A DNA stretch of 64,000 nt from Pontibacter rufus (GCF_015694705.1 NZ_JADQDR010000004.1:124001-188000), one strand, 5' to 3'; shown: positions 1-8,325, numbered from the stretch's first letter. The notes: generated from the letters alone by a model not told the origin. Made by a program: numbers and translations.

Positions 1-7
1 CCCCGAT

Positions 8-36
8 TTTAATTCGTAATTCGTAATTTTTAATTA
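8..36. repeat. AT-rich AATTCGTAATT dispersed repeat
   Basis: Tandem AATTCG/TAATTCG units lie directly before tsf. The same units flank the S23 gene near 26.2 and 26.6 kb, lie on both sides of the panB-rluA spacer, and follow the acyl-CoA carboxylase stop near 49.6 kb. The left side is cut by the window edge, so a partner arm cannot be seen. Confidence 0.6.
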
Positions 37-45
37 AACAAAAAT

Positions 46-879
46 ATGGCTATTACAGCACAAGACGTTAACAAACTCCGTCAGGAAACAGGAGCAGGTA
101 TGATGGACTGCAAAAAAGCGCTGACAGAAGCAAACGGCGATTTTGAAACAGCAAAAGATATTCTGCGCAAGCAAGGTCAAAAGATTGCCAACAAGCGTGC
201 TGACAATGCTACTTCTGAAGGTATTGTTCTGACACAGGTAAATGCTGAGGGCACTACAGGTAAAATAGTAGCTGTGGCCTGCGAAACGGAGCCGGTATCC
301 AAGGTTGCTGACTTCCAGAACGTGGCAAAAGCAGTGCTCGATACAGCTGTATCTTCTAATGCAACTTCTAAAGAAGAACTGCTGGCAACACCACAGGCTG
401 ATGGCCGTCCGCTACAGGACCACATCACCGACCTGATGGGCAAAATCGGTGAGAAAGTAGACTTGGTAGCTTACGAAACTGTTTCGGCTGATAAAGTAGT
501 GGCGTATAACCACTCTAATGGCAAGCTGGGCGTATTGGTTGGCCTGAACAACACCAACGGCACCGACGCAACAGAAGTTGGCAAGGACATAGCCATGCAG
601 ATTGCAGCCATGAAGCCGATTGCTTTGGACAAAGACGGCGTGGATGCTGCTACTATTGAGCGCGAAATTGAAATTGGCAAAGAGCAGGCACGTGCCGAAG
701 GCAAGCCCGAAGCAATGCTGGAGAAAATCGCGCAAGGCAAGTTGAACAAGTTCTACAAAGAAAACACCCTGCTGAACCAGGAATTTGTAAAAGACCCGTC
801 GCTGAACATTTCACAGCTGCTGGAGAAAACGAGCAAGGGCTTAAAAGTAAGCGAGTTCAAGCGTGTAGCTATCGGCTAA
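46..879 (+). CDS. tsf: Translation elongation factor Ts
   Basis: EF-Ts is the cytoplasmic nucleotide exchange factor that reloads EF-Tu with GTP. The 277-residue protein has the N-terminal UBA-like segment with the EF-Ts signature around residues 11-26 (LRQETGAGMMDCKKAL) and a conserved ANKRAxNATSEG-like stretch near residue 48, followed by the dimerisation domain. Length is normal for the family. The start is the first ATG after an AT-rich leader. In relatives tsf follows rpsB, which would lie outside the window. A strong terminator follows the stop by about 30 bases, so tsf ends its transcription unit. Confidence 0.97.
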   Translation: MAITAQDVNKLRQETGAGMMDCKKALTEANGDFETAKDILRKQGQKIANKRADNATSEGIVLTQVNAEGTTGKIVAVACETEPVSKVADFQNVAKAVLDTAVSSNATSKEELLATPQADGRPLQDHITDLMGKIGEKVDLVAYETVSADKVVAYNHSNGKLGVLVGLNNTNGTDATEVGKDIAMQIAAMKPIALDKDGVDAATIEREIEIGKEQARAEGKPEAMLEKIAQGKLNKFYKENTLLNQEFVKDPSLNISQLLEKTSKGLKVSEFKRVAIG

Positions 880-906
880 TTGCTGGTTACAAGTATAAGT
901 ATAAAG

Positions 907-940
907 AAAGGCCCGCAGAGATGCGGGCCTTTCTGTTTTG
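907..940 (+). terminator. Rho-independent terminator of tsf
   Basis: A 10-bp perfect stem (AAAGGCCCGC with GCGGGCCTTT) with a 6-base loop is followed by a T-rich tail. It lies 28 bases after the tsf stop. Confidence 0.85.
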
Positions 941-1005
941 GGTTATATAATTACTCAGGAACAAAGTCATGCCACGGCATGATGCTATAGAGCACACTTT
1001 CGGTT

Positions 1006-1272
1006 TCAGGGAAAATATCTGTATATTTCTCTCCGGTGAAGCACTCTTTCAAATGTCAGAACTTCATCTTCATACTTTACCCCAACTCTATAATTCCCGA
1101 ATCTAACGCGGTAGAAGTGATGATAACCTTTGAGCTTTTCGAATGTTCCAGCAGATTCAATTGATTCAAGATTTGCACTCTCATCAAAAACGAAAGCTTC
1201 TATCTTCTGCCGATCGCCTGCCGGAATTTCGGCCAAATCTTTCAGGAATCTTTTATTGATTTTAACTTTCAC
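1006..1272 (-). CDS. RelE/ParE-type toxin
   Basis: An 88-residue protein of the RelE/ParE superfamily, whose members are mostly ribosome-dependent mRNA interferases or gyrase inhibitors. It shows the small alpha/beta pattern of the family: KINKRFLKDLAEIP at the N-terminus, a central basic strand YRVRFGNYRVGVKYED and the C-terminal LHRREIYRYFP typical of RelE-like toxins. I chose the GTG at 1272 because it follows the antitoxin stop by one base; the open frame runs further upstream inside the antitoxin gene but without family similarity. The gene forms a two-gene operon with the upstream antitoxin. Whether it cuts mRNA or targets gyrase cannot be told. Confidence 0.82.
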   Translation of the reverse strand: MKVKINKRFLKDLAEIPAGDRQKIEAFVFDESANLESIESAGTFEKLKGYHHFYRVRFGNYRVGVKYEDEVLTFERVLHRREIYRYFP

Positions 1273-1273
1273 G

Positions 1274-1477
1274 CTATTGCGCTTTACCCAGCTGATTATA
1301 AAATTCTCTGGCTTCCTGCAAATCCAGATTCTCGACAGGATCATTTTCTTCCATTAATTTGCCGAGTGCATAATCCTCCAGGATCTGCTCTATCTTTTCA
1401 AAGTCAGCTATGTCAATTTGTACTGCTAATTTGTTCTGATGCTCATCAATGATGTATGTTTTCTTTATCAATTCCAT
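1274..1477 (-). CDS. Antitoxin partner of RelE-type toxin
   Basis: A small acidic protein (67 residues from the ATG at 1477) encoded immediately upstream of the RelE-type toxin, the usual antitoxin-first order. The N-terminal half looks like a short beta/helix DNA-binding segment; the acidic C-terminal half (KLMEENDPVENLDLQEAREFYNQL) would wrap the toxin. I do not recognise the exact antitoxin family. A TTG at 1495 with AGGAG directly before it would add six residues, but the spacing is too tight, so the ATG is preferred. Antitoxins of this class usually repress their own operon. Confidence 0.7.
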   Translation of the reverse strand: MELIKKTYIIDEHQNKLAVQIDIADFEKIEQILEDYALGKLMEENDPVENLDLQEAREFYNQLGKAQ

Positions 1478-1602
1478 GGTATTGTGTTTATCCAACTCCT
1501 GTAATCCTTATATCTGACAAACCTCTTAAAAGTTTCGTTCGCATTGTCAGTGGCTTTTATAAGATATAGCCAATCAAAAGCCTTTAGGAGATATATATTG
1601 CA

Positions 1603-1845
1603 TTACCCATTCCGCCGGACAGTACTGACGAAGGCATCGCGCATGTCAACGAACCTGTTCATGGCAGCTTCAAGGAATTCCTCGTCCAGCAGGGCTTTGG
1701 CTCCTTCATCGCCGGTTACGTTCATTTCGCTGATTTTATAGGTCTGCTCGAAGTCGGCTTTCTCCAGTTTCAGCAGGTACTTGCCGTTCCACGACAGCAG
1801 GGTTACTTTCATGTTCGGGTTTGGGATATCGGCTACTACTCTCAT
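1603..1845 (-). CDS. Small conserved hypothetical protein
   Basis: An 80-residue protein that begins MRVVADIPNPNMKVTLLSWN and reads as a plausible soluble alpha/beta protein, with aromatic-rich strands first and an acidic helix later. It has no signal peptide or membrane segment. I recognise no named domain. The ATG is at the end of the frame, and the upstream spacer holds TAATGTGCTAA repeats. The reading frame has natural codon use, so I take it as real; function unknown. Confidence 0.7.
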   Translation of the reverse strand: MRVVADIPNPNMKVTLLSWNGKYLLKLEKADFEQTYKISEMNVTGDEGAKALLDEEFLEAAMNRFVDMRDAFVSTVRRNG

Positions 1846-1849
1846 AGGT

Positions 1850-1898
1850 TAATGTGCTAACGTTTAATGTGCTAAGTAGATTAGGTGTGATGTGCTAT
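1850..1898. repeat. TAATGTGCTAA tandem-like repeat
   Basis: TAATGTGCTAA occurs at 1850-1860 and 1865-1875, with a degenerate copy (GATGTGCTAT) at 1889-1898, in the spacer between the small hypothetical gene and the MutS-like gene. The complementary units (AGCACATTAA, TAGCACAT) recur after the aldehyde dehydrogenase stop near 6.72 kb. Confidence 0.6.
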
Positions 1899-1975
1899 AC
1901 CCGGAAGTATAAATCATCAGCAAAGTATAAAAGTCTTTTGTCTAAAACTCCTGTATCAAAGATTCTTCTAAAAAC

Positions 1976-3787
1976 TCAACCCCGGCCCTGCATATCAATG
2001 CCCATCAGTTCCATCAGTTTGCTGGCGTTAAAGCTGCGGCAGAGGCCGCGTTGCAGCTTGTAATCGAATATAATCTCGTCCCCCACAATGTCGCTGTTGA
2101 AGCTGTAGTTGTGTACGCTGCCGGCGAGTTCCTCCTCCATTGCACCAAGTTCCAGGTCATGGGTGGAGATGAGGCCGGAGGCATTGCGCTTGTGTAACTG
2201 CCGGATAAGCGCCATTGCACCCTGGTGCCGGTCGCGGGAGTTGGTACCTTTCAGGATTTCGTCGAGCAGGTAGAAAACCGGCTGCTCTTCTTCCGTGAGT
2301 TCCAGCAGCACGCGCAGGCGCTTTAGTTCGGCATAAAAAGAAGACGTGTTCTCGGCCAGGTTATCAACGGTACGCATGGCGGTGTATACTTGTGCGGGGG
2401 CAAGTATAAGCTTGTCCGCACAGGCCGGCGCACCCATCAGCGCCAGCACCATGTTGATGCCAATAGTACGCAGAAAAGTGGTTTTGCCGGACATGTTAGA
2501 ACCTGTTACCACGATGGTCTGGCCAATGCCCGCCATTCCGAAATCATTCGTAACCGGCGATACCGAGAAGATAAGCGGATGTGCCAGCGCCATTGCCTTA
2601 AACTCAAAAGGCTGCGTGCTAAGTTGCGGAATAGCGTATGTTGGGTGGGCATGCTGATAGCAGGCCATACTTGCCAGAGTCTCCGTTTCGGCCAGCACTT
2701 CCACTGCCTGCTCCAGCTGCGCCAGGTGCTTTTGCTTCCACTGCTCCAGGCGATACATCCAGATAAAATCCCACATCAGGATCGTATTCAGGAAAAAGCT
2801 CATGAGGGTGCTGAGGCGCCAGGAGAAATAATCTATAATGGTAGAAAGCCTGCCCACTGCTACAGAAGCTTTGCCCCTCTCCGTTATAAGCCCTGACTGT
2901 AAACCCCGTAGCAGGCCGGACCCAAAGGTATGGCTTTCCAGGTGCTGCAATTGCCGCGTATAACTCCGCACAGCCTCATACATCGCCATGCTGTTCTCGT
3001 AATAAGCTTCGCGCGCTGCTCTAAACTTGTACCCCAGCAGGTACTGCACTGCCAGAAAAAAAGATGGTACGTAGCCGCTCACGCCATTAAACCAGGCCAC
3101 CACAGCCGCCAGCGTAAGTATGGGCAGCACCCAGATCAGCAGCTTCATGTAGGCGTGGCGCTGGTAAAAGTCTGTGTGCTGCCGCATCCAGGCAATAAAT
3201 TCCGTTGCCGGGGCCGCAGCCTGTTTGTAGTAGCGCGGCAGCACCAGAAACGTCTGCAGCCAGTTTAGCTGCTGTGTGAGCTCCTGTACGGCTTCCTGGC
3301 GCTGCTGTATGCTATTTATACTTGCAGCGTGTTGAAGCCATTGGGCCAGTCTGCTTTTGCCTATACTTGACACGGCCCTGTTCAGCAGTTGAAACAACGA
3401 ACTGTCACCAAATATATCCAGATCTGAAGTATAAGGATGCGCCGGATCAATAAACTCATTGCCACCGTTAAACCCTTTCAGGCGGCCGTGCAGCCGGTCT
3501 GTTTCCTGCAGGTTAAACTGCCGCAGCAGCACCAACTGCTGGTAATTAAAATCGAGACGCTGGTGCCACTTGAGCACAACCAGGAACAGCCCATAAAAAA
3601 CAAGTATGGCAACAACCCCCAAAGCCATGTTGCCGCTGCTGAAAAAATAATACGCCAGCACGGCTCCCACCAGAAACACCAGTACCCGCCCCCACGATAC
3701 CATACTCACTTTTGAGGTTGCACTTTTTTCCTGTTCAGCTAACTTATCAGCACGCTGCCGATAGAACTGTTCTGTAGTTTCGTTCAC
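1976..3787 (-). CDS. Membrane-anchored MutS-like ATPase
   Basis: A 603-residue protein whose C-terminal third is a MutS-type ABC ATPase: Walker A GSNMSGKTT near residue 429, Walker B FYLLDEILKGTNSR near 502 and the H-loop STHD near 542. The MutS mismatch-recognition domain is absent. Instead two hydrophobic helices lie at about residues 30-75 and another pair near 205-245, followed by a lever-like helical region. This matches the MutS-related membrane proteins seen in Bacteroidota, whose role is not established; a direct part in mismatch repair is unlikely without the clamp and recognition domains. It looks monocistronic. Confidence 0.88.
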   Translation of the reverse strand: MNETTEQFYRQRADKLAEQEKSATSKVSMVSWGRVLVFLVGAVLAYYFFSSGNMALGVVAILVFYGLFLVVLKWHQRLDFNYQQLVLLRQFNLQETDRLHGRLKGFNGGNEFIDPAHPYTSDLDIFGDSSLFQLLNRAVSSIGKSRLAQWLQHAASINSIQQRQEAVQELTQQLNWLQTFLVLPRYYKQAAAPATEFIAWMRQHTDFYQRHAYMKLLIWVLPILTLAAVVAWFNGVSGYVPSFFLAVQYLLGYKFRAAREAYYENSMAMYEAVRSYTRQLQHLESHTFGSGLLRGLQSGLITERGKASVAVGRLSTIIDYFSWRLSTLMSFFLNTILMWDFIWMYRLEQWKQKHLAQLEQAVEVLAETETLASMACYQHAHPTYAIPQLSTQPFEFKAMALAHPLIFSVSPVTNDFGMAGIGQTIVVTGSNMSGKTTFLRTIGINMVLALMGAPACADKLILAPAQVYTAMRTVDNLAENTSSFYAELKRLRVLLELTEEEQPVFYLLDEILKGTNSRDRHQGAMALIRQLHKRNASGLISTHDLELGAMEEELAGSVHNYSFNSDIVGDEIIFDYKLQRGLCRSFNASKLMELMGIDMQGRG

Positions 3788-3963
3788 GGATCTTGTTTTT
3801 GATAGCTATACTTGTTGCGGCATATTGACAGTAGCAATAGACTTCAACTTGATAACAATAGGCGTTGGCAGCTTGTTTACTTCTACCATGACGAGTGAAG
3901 GATGTCTTCTTCTATTGCCAAGTCCAAAGATAAACATTACCGGCATTTCCGCCCGGCCAGAAA

Positions 3964-3989
3964 CAAAAAGAGCCGGCAACAGCCAGCTC
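3964..3989 (-). terminator. Terminator of the ECF sigma operon
   Basis: On the minus strand the hairpin GAGCTGGC / GCCGGCTC (8 bp with one G-U pair) is followed by TTTTTGTTT. It lies 35 bases beyond the stop of the DUF4097-like gene. Confidence 0.7.
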
Positions 3990-4023
3990 CTTTCTCACCT
4001 TAGACTAACAATCAACACTGCCT

Positions 4024-5127
4024 TTATTGTGTAAACTTCACGTCGCCATACTTAGAGGTGATGGTTACCAGGCCTTTAGATGTTGCGCCGCCGAAGTTAC
4101 CTTTATACTCCGCAGAGGTATAATCCTTATCAGAGGAAGTAATATTGATTAACGATTTATCTACTTTAAAATCACCAAACTGCACGCTCACATCAAATCT
4201 GAAAGTGGTGTTATCCTCAAAATTTAAAGCGATTGGCGTAAAGCCGCTGTCGAGCGAAATACGGCGGATGCCCTTGCTCACTTTATCCACTTTAAACGAG
4301 CCATACTTTACTTCCAGGTTCAGCTCTTCGCCAAGGCTGCCGATTTTAAAGTCGCTGTATCTTGAGGAGCCCTGCAGGCCGTTGGTGCCGCTAAGGTTGA
4401 AATCAGCATATGCCACCTGTATGTTACCGCCATTTATAAAACCGCAGCTGCCCGAGCCGTACGTCAGTTTTACGTTGTTGCCGCTGTTGCTCAGGCGTTC
4501 GCTCTTCAGGGTGCCATACTTTACCGTGATGTCTGCTTTGCCCTGCAGGTCGGCCAGGTATACATCGCCATAGGTATTTTTTACTGCCAGCGGATTTTCG
4601 GAAGGCATAAAAACAGTATAGTTTACCTCAAAGCTTTTTTGCGTATTTCCGTTGATGCGCATCGGCGACATTTCTGTTTTAAAAGAGATAGCATCTCCTT
4701 CGCGGAACTCTACAATCCTGATGTTGTCCAGTATCTCCTGCGCTTTGCTGTCGGAGGCGGCGCGGGCAATAACATCTACCTTCACCCGCATTTCGTTTTT
4801 GCTCCAGGTGTTTACCTGCACCTTGCCGAAGCTGTTTTCGATGTCGAGCAAATTGGCTTTGCTCACTTTATAGCTTTTATCAATGGTTTTGCGCTTTTCC
4901 GCATCGAAAGCAGCAGGCTGTTGCTGTTCCAGGTATACGGTTTTCAGACTTGGGTCCAGCATGGCCAGTTTGCCCGGCTCCGCAAGCGCAGCCAGCCCTG
5001 ACAAATCGACTGAAACAACCCTGAAAGGAGCAGCAGGAGCACAAGGTGCATCTGTTGCCTTTTGCGCCAGGGCCATCATCGGGAACATTACCAGCAATAA
5101 AAATAGAGATTGTATAGCGTTACGCAT
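4024..5127 (-). CDS. Secreted DUF4097-like beta-helix protein
   Basis: A 367-residue protein with a signal peptide ending near residue 21 (MMALAQ). The body is built of repeated short strands of the form V-K-x-T-Y-G-D/S-x, for example NTYGDVYLADL, VKYGTLKSERL, VKYGSFKVDKV and SKYGDVKFTQ. These resemble the DUF4097/DUF2807 adhesin-like beta-helix fold, and it is probably exported to periplasm or outer membrane. Its start overlaps the end of the anti-sigma gene by 8 bases, so the two are co-translated. Such proteins often travel with ECF sigma/anti-sigma pairs and may sense or protect the envelope; that role is inference. Confidence 0.75.
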   Translation of the reverse strand: MRNAIQSLFLLLVMFPMMALAQKATDAPCAPAAPFRVVSVDLSGLAALAEPGKLAMLDPSLKTVYLEQQQPAAFDAEKRKTIDKSYKVSKANLLDIENSFGKVQVNTWSKNEMRVKVDVIARAASDSKAQEILDNIRIVEFREGDAISFKTEMSPMRINGNTQKSFEVNYTVFMPSENPLAVKNTYGDVYLADLQGKADITVKYGTLKSERLSNSGNNVKLTYGSGSCGFINGGNIQVAYADFNLSGTNGLQGSSRYSDFKIGSLGEELNLEVKYGSFKVDKVSKGIRRISLDSGFTPIALNFEDNTTFRFDVSVQFGDFKVDKSLINITSSDKDYTSAEYKGNFGGATSKGLVTITSKYGDVKFTQ

Positions 5128-5752
5128 GGGTTGTATTATTTTTTACAGGTTCAGAATCAGGTTGTTTTTGCTTGTGTTCTATCTTTTGGAGCACTTCTAA
5201 CTGGCGGTTGAGCACCTCCATCCGGATTTGTAAATTTTGGATCATGGCCTCCACCACCCTGTCGGTATTGGGCGTCGTATAAAGTTCTTTTTTGAGCTGT
5301 GTATAGCTGCTGTCGAGGCGGGCCAGCTCCTGATCGATATCCGCATCACCGTTCAGGCCGAGTAGTTTCAGGTCATAGGCGCTCAGTTCGCTTTTTTTCT
5401 TCTGTATCTGGCTGGTATAATAAGCTTCGACCTCTACTATCTCCGGCGAAATTTTCTGCAGCCTGGCCTGGTTCGCTGTGGCTATGGTGTTAGCTGCCCC
5501 AGGCGAGGCCTGCTTCATCAGGAACAGCGTAAGGCCACAGGCGAACAGGAGCAGAATTGCCGCCGCCACACGCATAAACAGGGCATCGGCGCTAAAGCTG
5601 GCGCGCTGGCCAAACGAAATCTTTATCACCTTCGCCTCCCTGGGTGCAGCGGGTAGATCCCGGCAGATTTCCTGCCACAGATCGGCGCGGGGCTCGAACG
5701 TGTCGAACGCCTCCCGGTGTTCGTGCACAAAATCTTTTAGTTTATCTCTCAT
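5120..5752 (-). CDS. Putative anti-sigma factor, single-pass membrane protein
   Basis: A 210-residue protein encoded 21 bases after the ECF sigma gene. It has a cytoplasmic N-terminus of about 58 residues, one hydrophobic helix at about 59-79 (MRVAAAILLLFACGLTLFLM) and an outer region of about 130 residues predicted to be a long coiled coil (IVEVEAYYTSQIQKKKSEL and onward). No zinc-binding HxxxCxxC motif is visible, so it is not a ZAS-type anti-sigma. The order sigma, membrane protein, exported protein makes an anti-sigma role likely. The C-terminus overlaps the start of the next gene. Confidence 0.75.
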   Translation of the reverse strand: MRDKLKDFVHEHREAFDTFEPRADLWQEICRDLPAAPREAKVIKISFGQRASFSADALFMRVAAAILLLFACGLTLFLMKQASPGAANTIATANQARLQKISPEIVEVEAYYTSQIQKKKSELSAYDLKLLGLNGDADIDQELARLDSSYTQLKKELYTTPNTDRVVEAMIQNLQIRMEVLNRQLEVLQKIEHKQKQPDSEPVKNNTTHA

Positions 5753-5773
5753 GGTACTTCTCTGTTTGTTATG

Positions 5774-6334
5774 CTAGGCCACCAACAGTGGCTCCCGCAT
5801 CAGTTCTATCAGTTTCTTTTTGGCGCGGCTATACTGCGATTTCGATGTTGACTCCGTGATGTCCAGTACTTCGCCGATTTCGGCATGATCGTAACCTTCC
5901 AGCAAGTATAAACTCAGTACCACGCGATAACCGTCGGGCAGCTTCTGGATAGCCCGCCGCACCTTGTCTGCCTGCCATTCCGTGTCATCGTCGTATCCCT
6001 GTTCGTCGGCTATCTCACCAGCAAGCCGTTCATCTATCGGCACCAGTTCCGCGCGTCTTCTGCGGATAGCATTGATGGCTGCATTCACTACAATCTTTTT
6101 AAGCCAGCTCCCGAACGAGGCCTCTGCTTTGTAAGTATGCAGGTTCTTGAAAGCGCTGATAAAAGCCTCCTGCAACACATCCTCGGCTTCGGCATAGTCG
6201 TTGGTGATGCGCATACACACGTTGAACATCGCTTTGGAATAAAGCTTGTATAGCTCATACTGCGCCCGGTTCTCGCCGTTTCTGCAGCGATCTATCACGT
6301 GCCGGTTCACATCCTGGTAGCTGAGTGTCTCCAA
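5774..6334 (-). CDS. ECF RNA polymerase sigma factor
   Basis: A 186-residue sigma-70 family factor of the extracytoplasmic function class. Region 2 is at about residues 25-90 (LYKLYSKAMFNVCMRITNDYAEAEDVLQEAF...GSWLKKIVVNAAINAIRRRR) and region 4 at about 125-180 (LPDGYRVVLSLYLLEGYDHAEIGEVLDI, with helix-turn-helix S-KSQYSRAKKKL). Regions 1 and 3 are missing, as expected. It heads a three-gene operon with a membrane anti-sigma and a secreted protein. ECF factors usually activate their own operon; no clear autoregulated promoter was identified by eye. Confidence 0.93.
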   Translation of the reverse strand: METLSYQDVNRHVIDRCRNGENRAQYELYKLYSKAMFNVCMRITNDYAEAEDVLQEAFISAFKNLHTYKAEASFGSWLKKIVVNAAINAIRRRRAELVPIDERLAGEIADEQGYDDDTEWQADKVRRAIQKLPDGYRVVLSLYLLEGYDHAEIGEVLDITESTSKSQYSRAKKKLIELMREPLLVA

Positions 6335-6559
6335 AGTCAGTGTTATTAGCTTTGCTGTTTAAGTAGCCTGCGCGTTTAACTTTATACTTCTGTATCCCTT
6401 TCTCCAACATCCACTACAAAGACAAAAGCATTGATGCAAGGTTGCATGATTAACAAAATATTTCAAGATGATTTTAGTTGATAAGTATTTTTTGTGTTTT
6501 GAGCTGTGGGACGGGTAAATTATACTTTGGCAGAAGCCGGACTAGCAAAGTTTAGAAAT

Positions 6560-6592
6560 AGAAAAGCCAGCCCTGAATAGAGCCGGCTTTTC
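6560..6592 (-). terminator. Candidate terminator downstream of aldehyde dehydrogenase
   Basis: The stem AGAAAAGCCAGC / GCCGGCTTTTCT has one mismatch and T-rich flanks on both sides. It lies about 155 bases after the aldehyde dehydrogenase stop, with a repeat segment between, so its assignment to that gene is tentative. Confidence 0.5.
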
Positions 6593-6718
6593 TGTTTTAG
6601 ATTTGGCAGGTTTTATACTTTCTCAACCCTCACATGTCTTTCGTACCCAAGGCGCCTTTGGTGGCTCGGGTCTTTGGCACAGACGCTGCACACGCCGCGA
6701 GGTCTTTCTGTCAACACA

Positions 6719-6743
6719 TCAGCACATTAAAAAAATAGCACAT
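6719..6743. repeat. TAGCACATTAA dispersed repeat
   Basis: Units TCAGCACATTAA (6719-6730) and TAGCACAT (6736-6743) lie just beyond the aldehyde dehydrogenase stop. They are the reverse complement of the TAATGTGCTAA units at 1850-1898. Confidence 0.5.
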
Positions 6744-6747
6744 CCAT

Positions 6748-8325
6748 TTAGTCCATAATATCAAACCTGATGCCCTGGGCGAGTGGCATTTCGCGGCTGT
6801 AGTTAATGGTGTTGGTCTGGCGGCGCATGTAGACGCGCCAGGCATCAGAACCGGACTCGCGGCCACCGCCAGTCTCCTTTTCGCCGCCAAAAGCGCCGCC
6901 AATCTCGGCACCCGACGTGCCGATGTTTACGTTGGCGATACCACAGTCAGAGCCCCGGTGGCTTAAAAATGCTTCCGTTTCCAGCAGGTTGGTAGAGAAG
7001 ATAGCCGATGACAAGCCCTGCCGCACACCATTTTGGATGTCAATAGCATTTTCTATGTCGCCGCTGTACTTGATGAGGTATAAAATAGGCGCAAAGGTTT
7101 CTTCCTGCACCGTTGCGTAGTTGTTGTCGGCTTCTACGATGGCAGGCGTCACGTACGTGCCTGTTTCGTAGCCGCGGCCTTCCAGCACTTCGCCGCCCAC
7201 TATCAGTTGGCCGCCTTCCTGCTGCACTTTATCTAACGCGTCCCGGAAGGCATCAACCGCCGCTTTGTCAATCAGCGGGCCCACCAGGGTAGTGCTGTTC
7301 AGCGGATGGCCGATCGGCAGGTTTGCGTAAATCCTAGCCAGGCGATCTTTTACCTGATCGTATATATTTTCGTGGATAATGAGGCGTCGGGTAGACGTGC
7401 ACCGCTGGCCGCAGGTGCCCACTGCCCCAAACACTACCGCAGGTATCGCCATATCGATATCGGCACTTTCGGTGATGATGATGGCGTTGTTCCCGCCCAG
7501 TTCCAGCAGCGACTTGCCCAGCCGGGCACCTACTGCTTCGCCCACTTTTTTGCCCATGCGCGTAGATCCGGTAGCTGACACCAGTGCCACACGGTTGTCG
7601 TGGCTCATCAGGCTGCCAATTTCCGCATCGCCGATTATCACGTTAAACACGCCTTCCGGAACCTCATTCTCTGCTAAAACCTCGCGGATAATGTGCTGGC
7701 AGGCAACTGCCGCAAGTGGTGTTTTTTCAGAAGGCTTCCAGATCATTACATCGCCGCATACGCCGGCCAGCATGGCATTCCAGCTCCAGACAGCTACCGG
7801 AAAGTTGAAGGCAGAAATGATTCCCACGATTCCCAACGGATGGTACTGCTCATACATACGGTGCTGCGGGCGCTCGGAGTGCATGGTATAGCCGTGCAGC
7901 TGGCGCGACAAGCCAACGGCAAAATCACAGATATCTATCATTTCCTGCACTTCGCCAAGGCCTTCCTGCAGAATTTTGCCCATCTCGTAACTCACCAGCT
8001 TGCCCAGCGCCTCTTTGTGCTCGCGCAGCTTCAGGCCTATCTGGCGCACCACTTCGCCGCGCTTGGGTGCCGGTACCTTGCGCCATACTTTAAAAGCTTC
8101 CTGCGCTGTTTGCACCACGTGATCATAGTCTTCCCGGGAGGCCATACTTACAGAAGCAATCAGGTTGCCATCGGCCGGCGAATAAATTTCGCGCGTAGTG
8201 CCGCTTCCCTGCCCACCCCAGGCCAGGCCGGTGCTGTACGCGGGATTTACGTCTTTGATGCCTAACTGCCGCAGCACATCGTGCAGCTCCTTGTTCAGGG
8301 GGATTTCGTTTATCGTTTGTTTCAT
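6748..8325 (-). CDS. Aldehyde dehydrogenase, antiquitin (ALDH7) type
   Basis: A 525-residue NAD(P)-dependent aldehyde dehydrogenase. The catalytic glutamate lies in LELGGNN near residue 275 and the nucleophilic cysteine in GQRCTST near 307. The sequence pattern (NPAYSTGLAWGG at the N-terminus, AFNFPVAVWSWN, GGAFGGEKETGGGRESGSDAWRVYMRRQTNTINYS at the C-terminus) is that of the ALDH7/antiquitin group, which oxidises alpha-aminoadipate semialdehyde in lysine breakdown. No other lysine catabolism gene lies nearby, so the substrate is inferred from family only. It is monocistronic and probably cytoplasmic. Confidence 0.93.
   Translation of the reverse strand: MKQTINEIPLNKELHDVLRQLGIKDVNPAYSTGLAWGGQGSGTTREIYSPADGNLIASVSMASREDYDHVVQTAQEAFKVWRKVPAPKRGEVVRQIGLKLREHKEALGKLVSYEMGKILQEGLGEVQEMIDICDFAVGLSRQLHGYTMHSERPQHRMYEQYHPLGIVGIISAFNFPVAVWSWNAMLAGVCGDVMIWKPSEKTPLAAVACQHIIREVLAENEVPEGVFNVIIGDAEIGSLMSHDNRVALVSATGSTRMGKKVGEAVGARLGKSLLELGGNNAIIITESADIDMAIPAVVFGAVGTCGQRCTSTRRLIIHENIYDQVKDRLARIYANLPIGHPLNSTTLVGPLIDKAAVDAFRDALDKVQQEGGQLIVGGEVLEGRGYETGTYVTPAIVEADNNYATVQEETFAPILYLIKYSGDIENAIDIQNGVRQGLSSAIFSTNLLETEAFLSHRGSDCGIANVNIGTSGAEIGGAFGGEKETGGGRESGSDAWRVYMRRQTNTINYSREMPLAQGIRFDIMD

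Larger units (their letters stand above)
6335..6747. other. Intergenic region with hairpin and dispersed repeats
   Basis: This 413-bp spacer holds the upstream region of the sigma factor gene, a hairpin at 6560-6592 and a repeat-like segment at about 6640-6743. I find no convincing gene in it. The phrase GCGAGGTCTTT near 6697 recurs near 36,070 in another spacer, which suggests decayed dispersed repeats. Confidence 0.6.
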
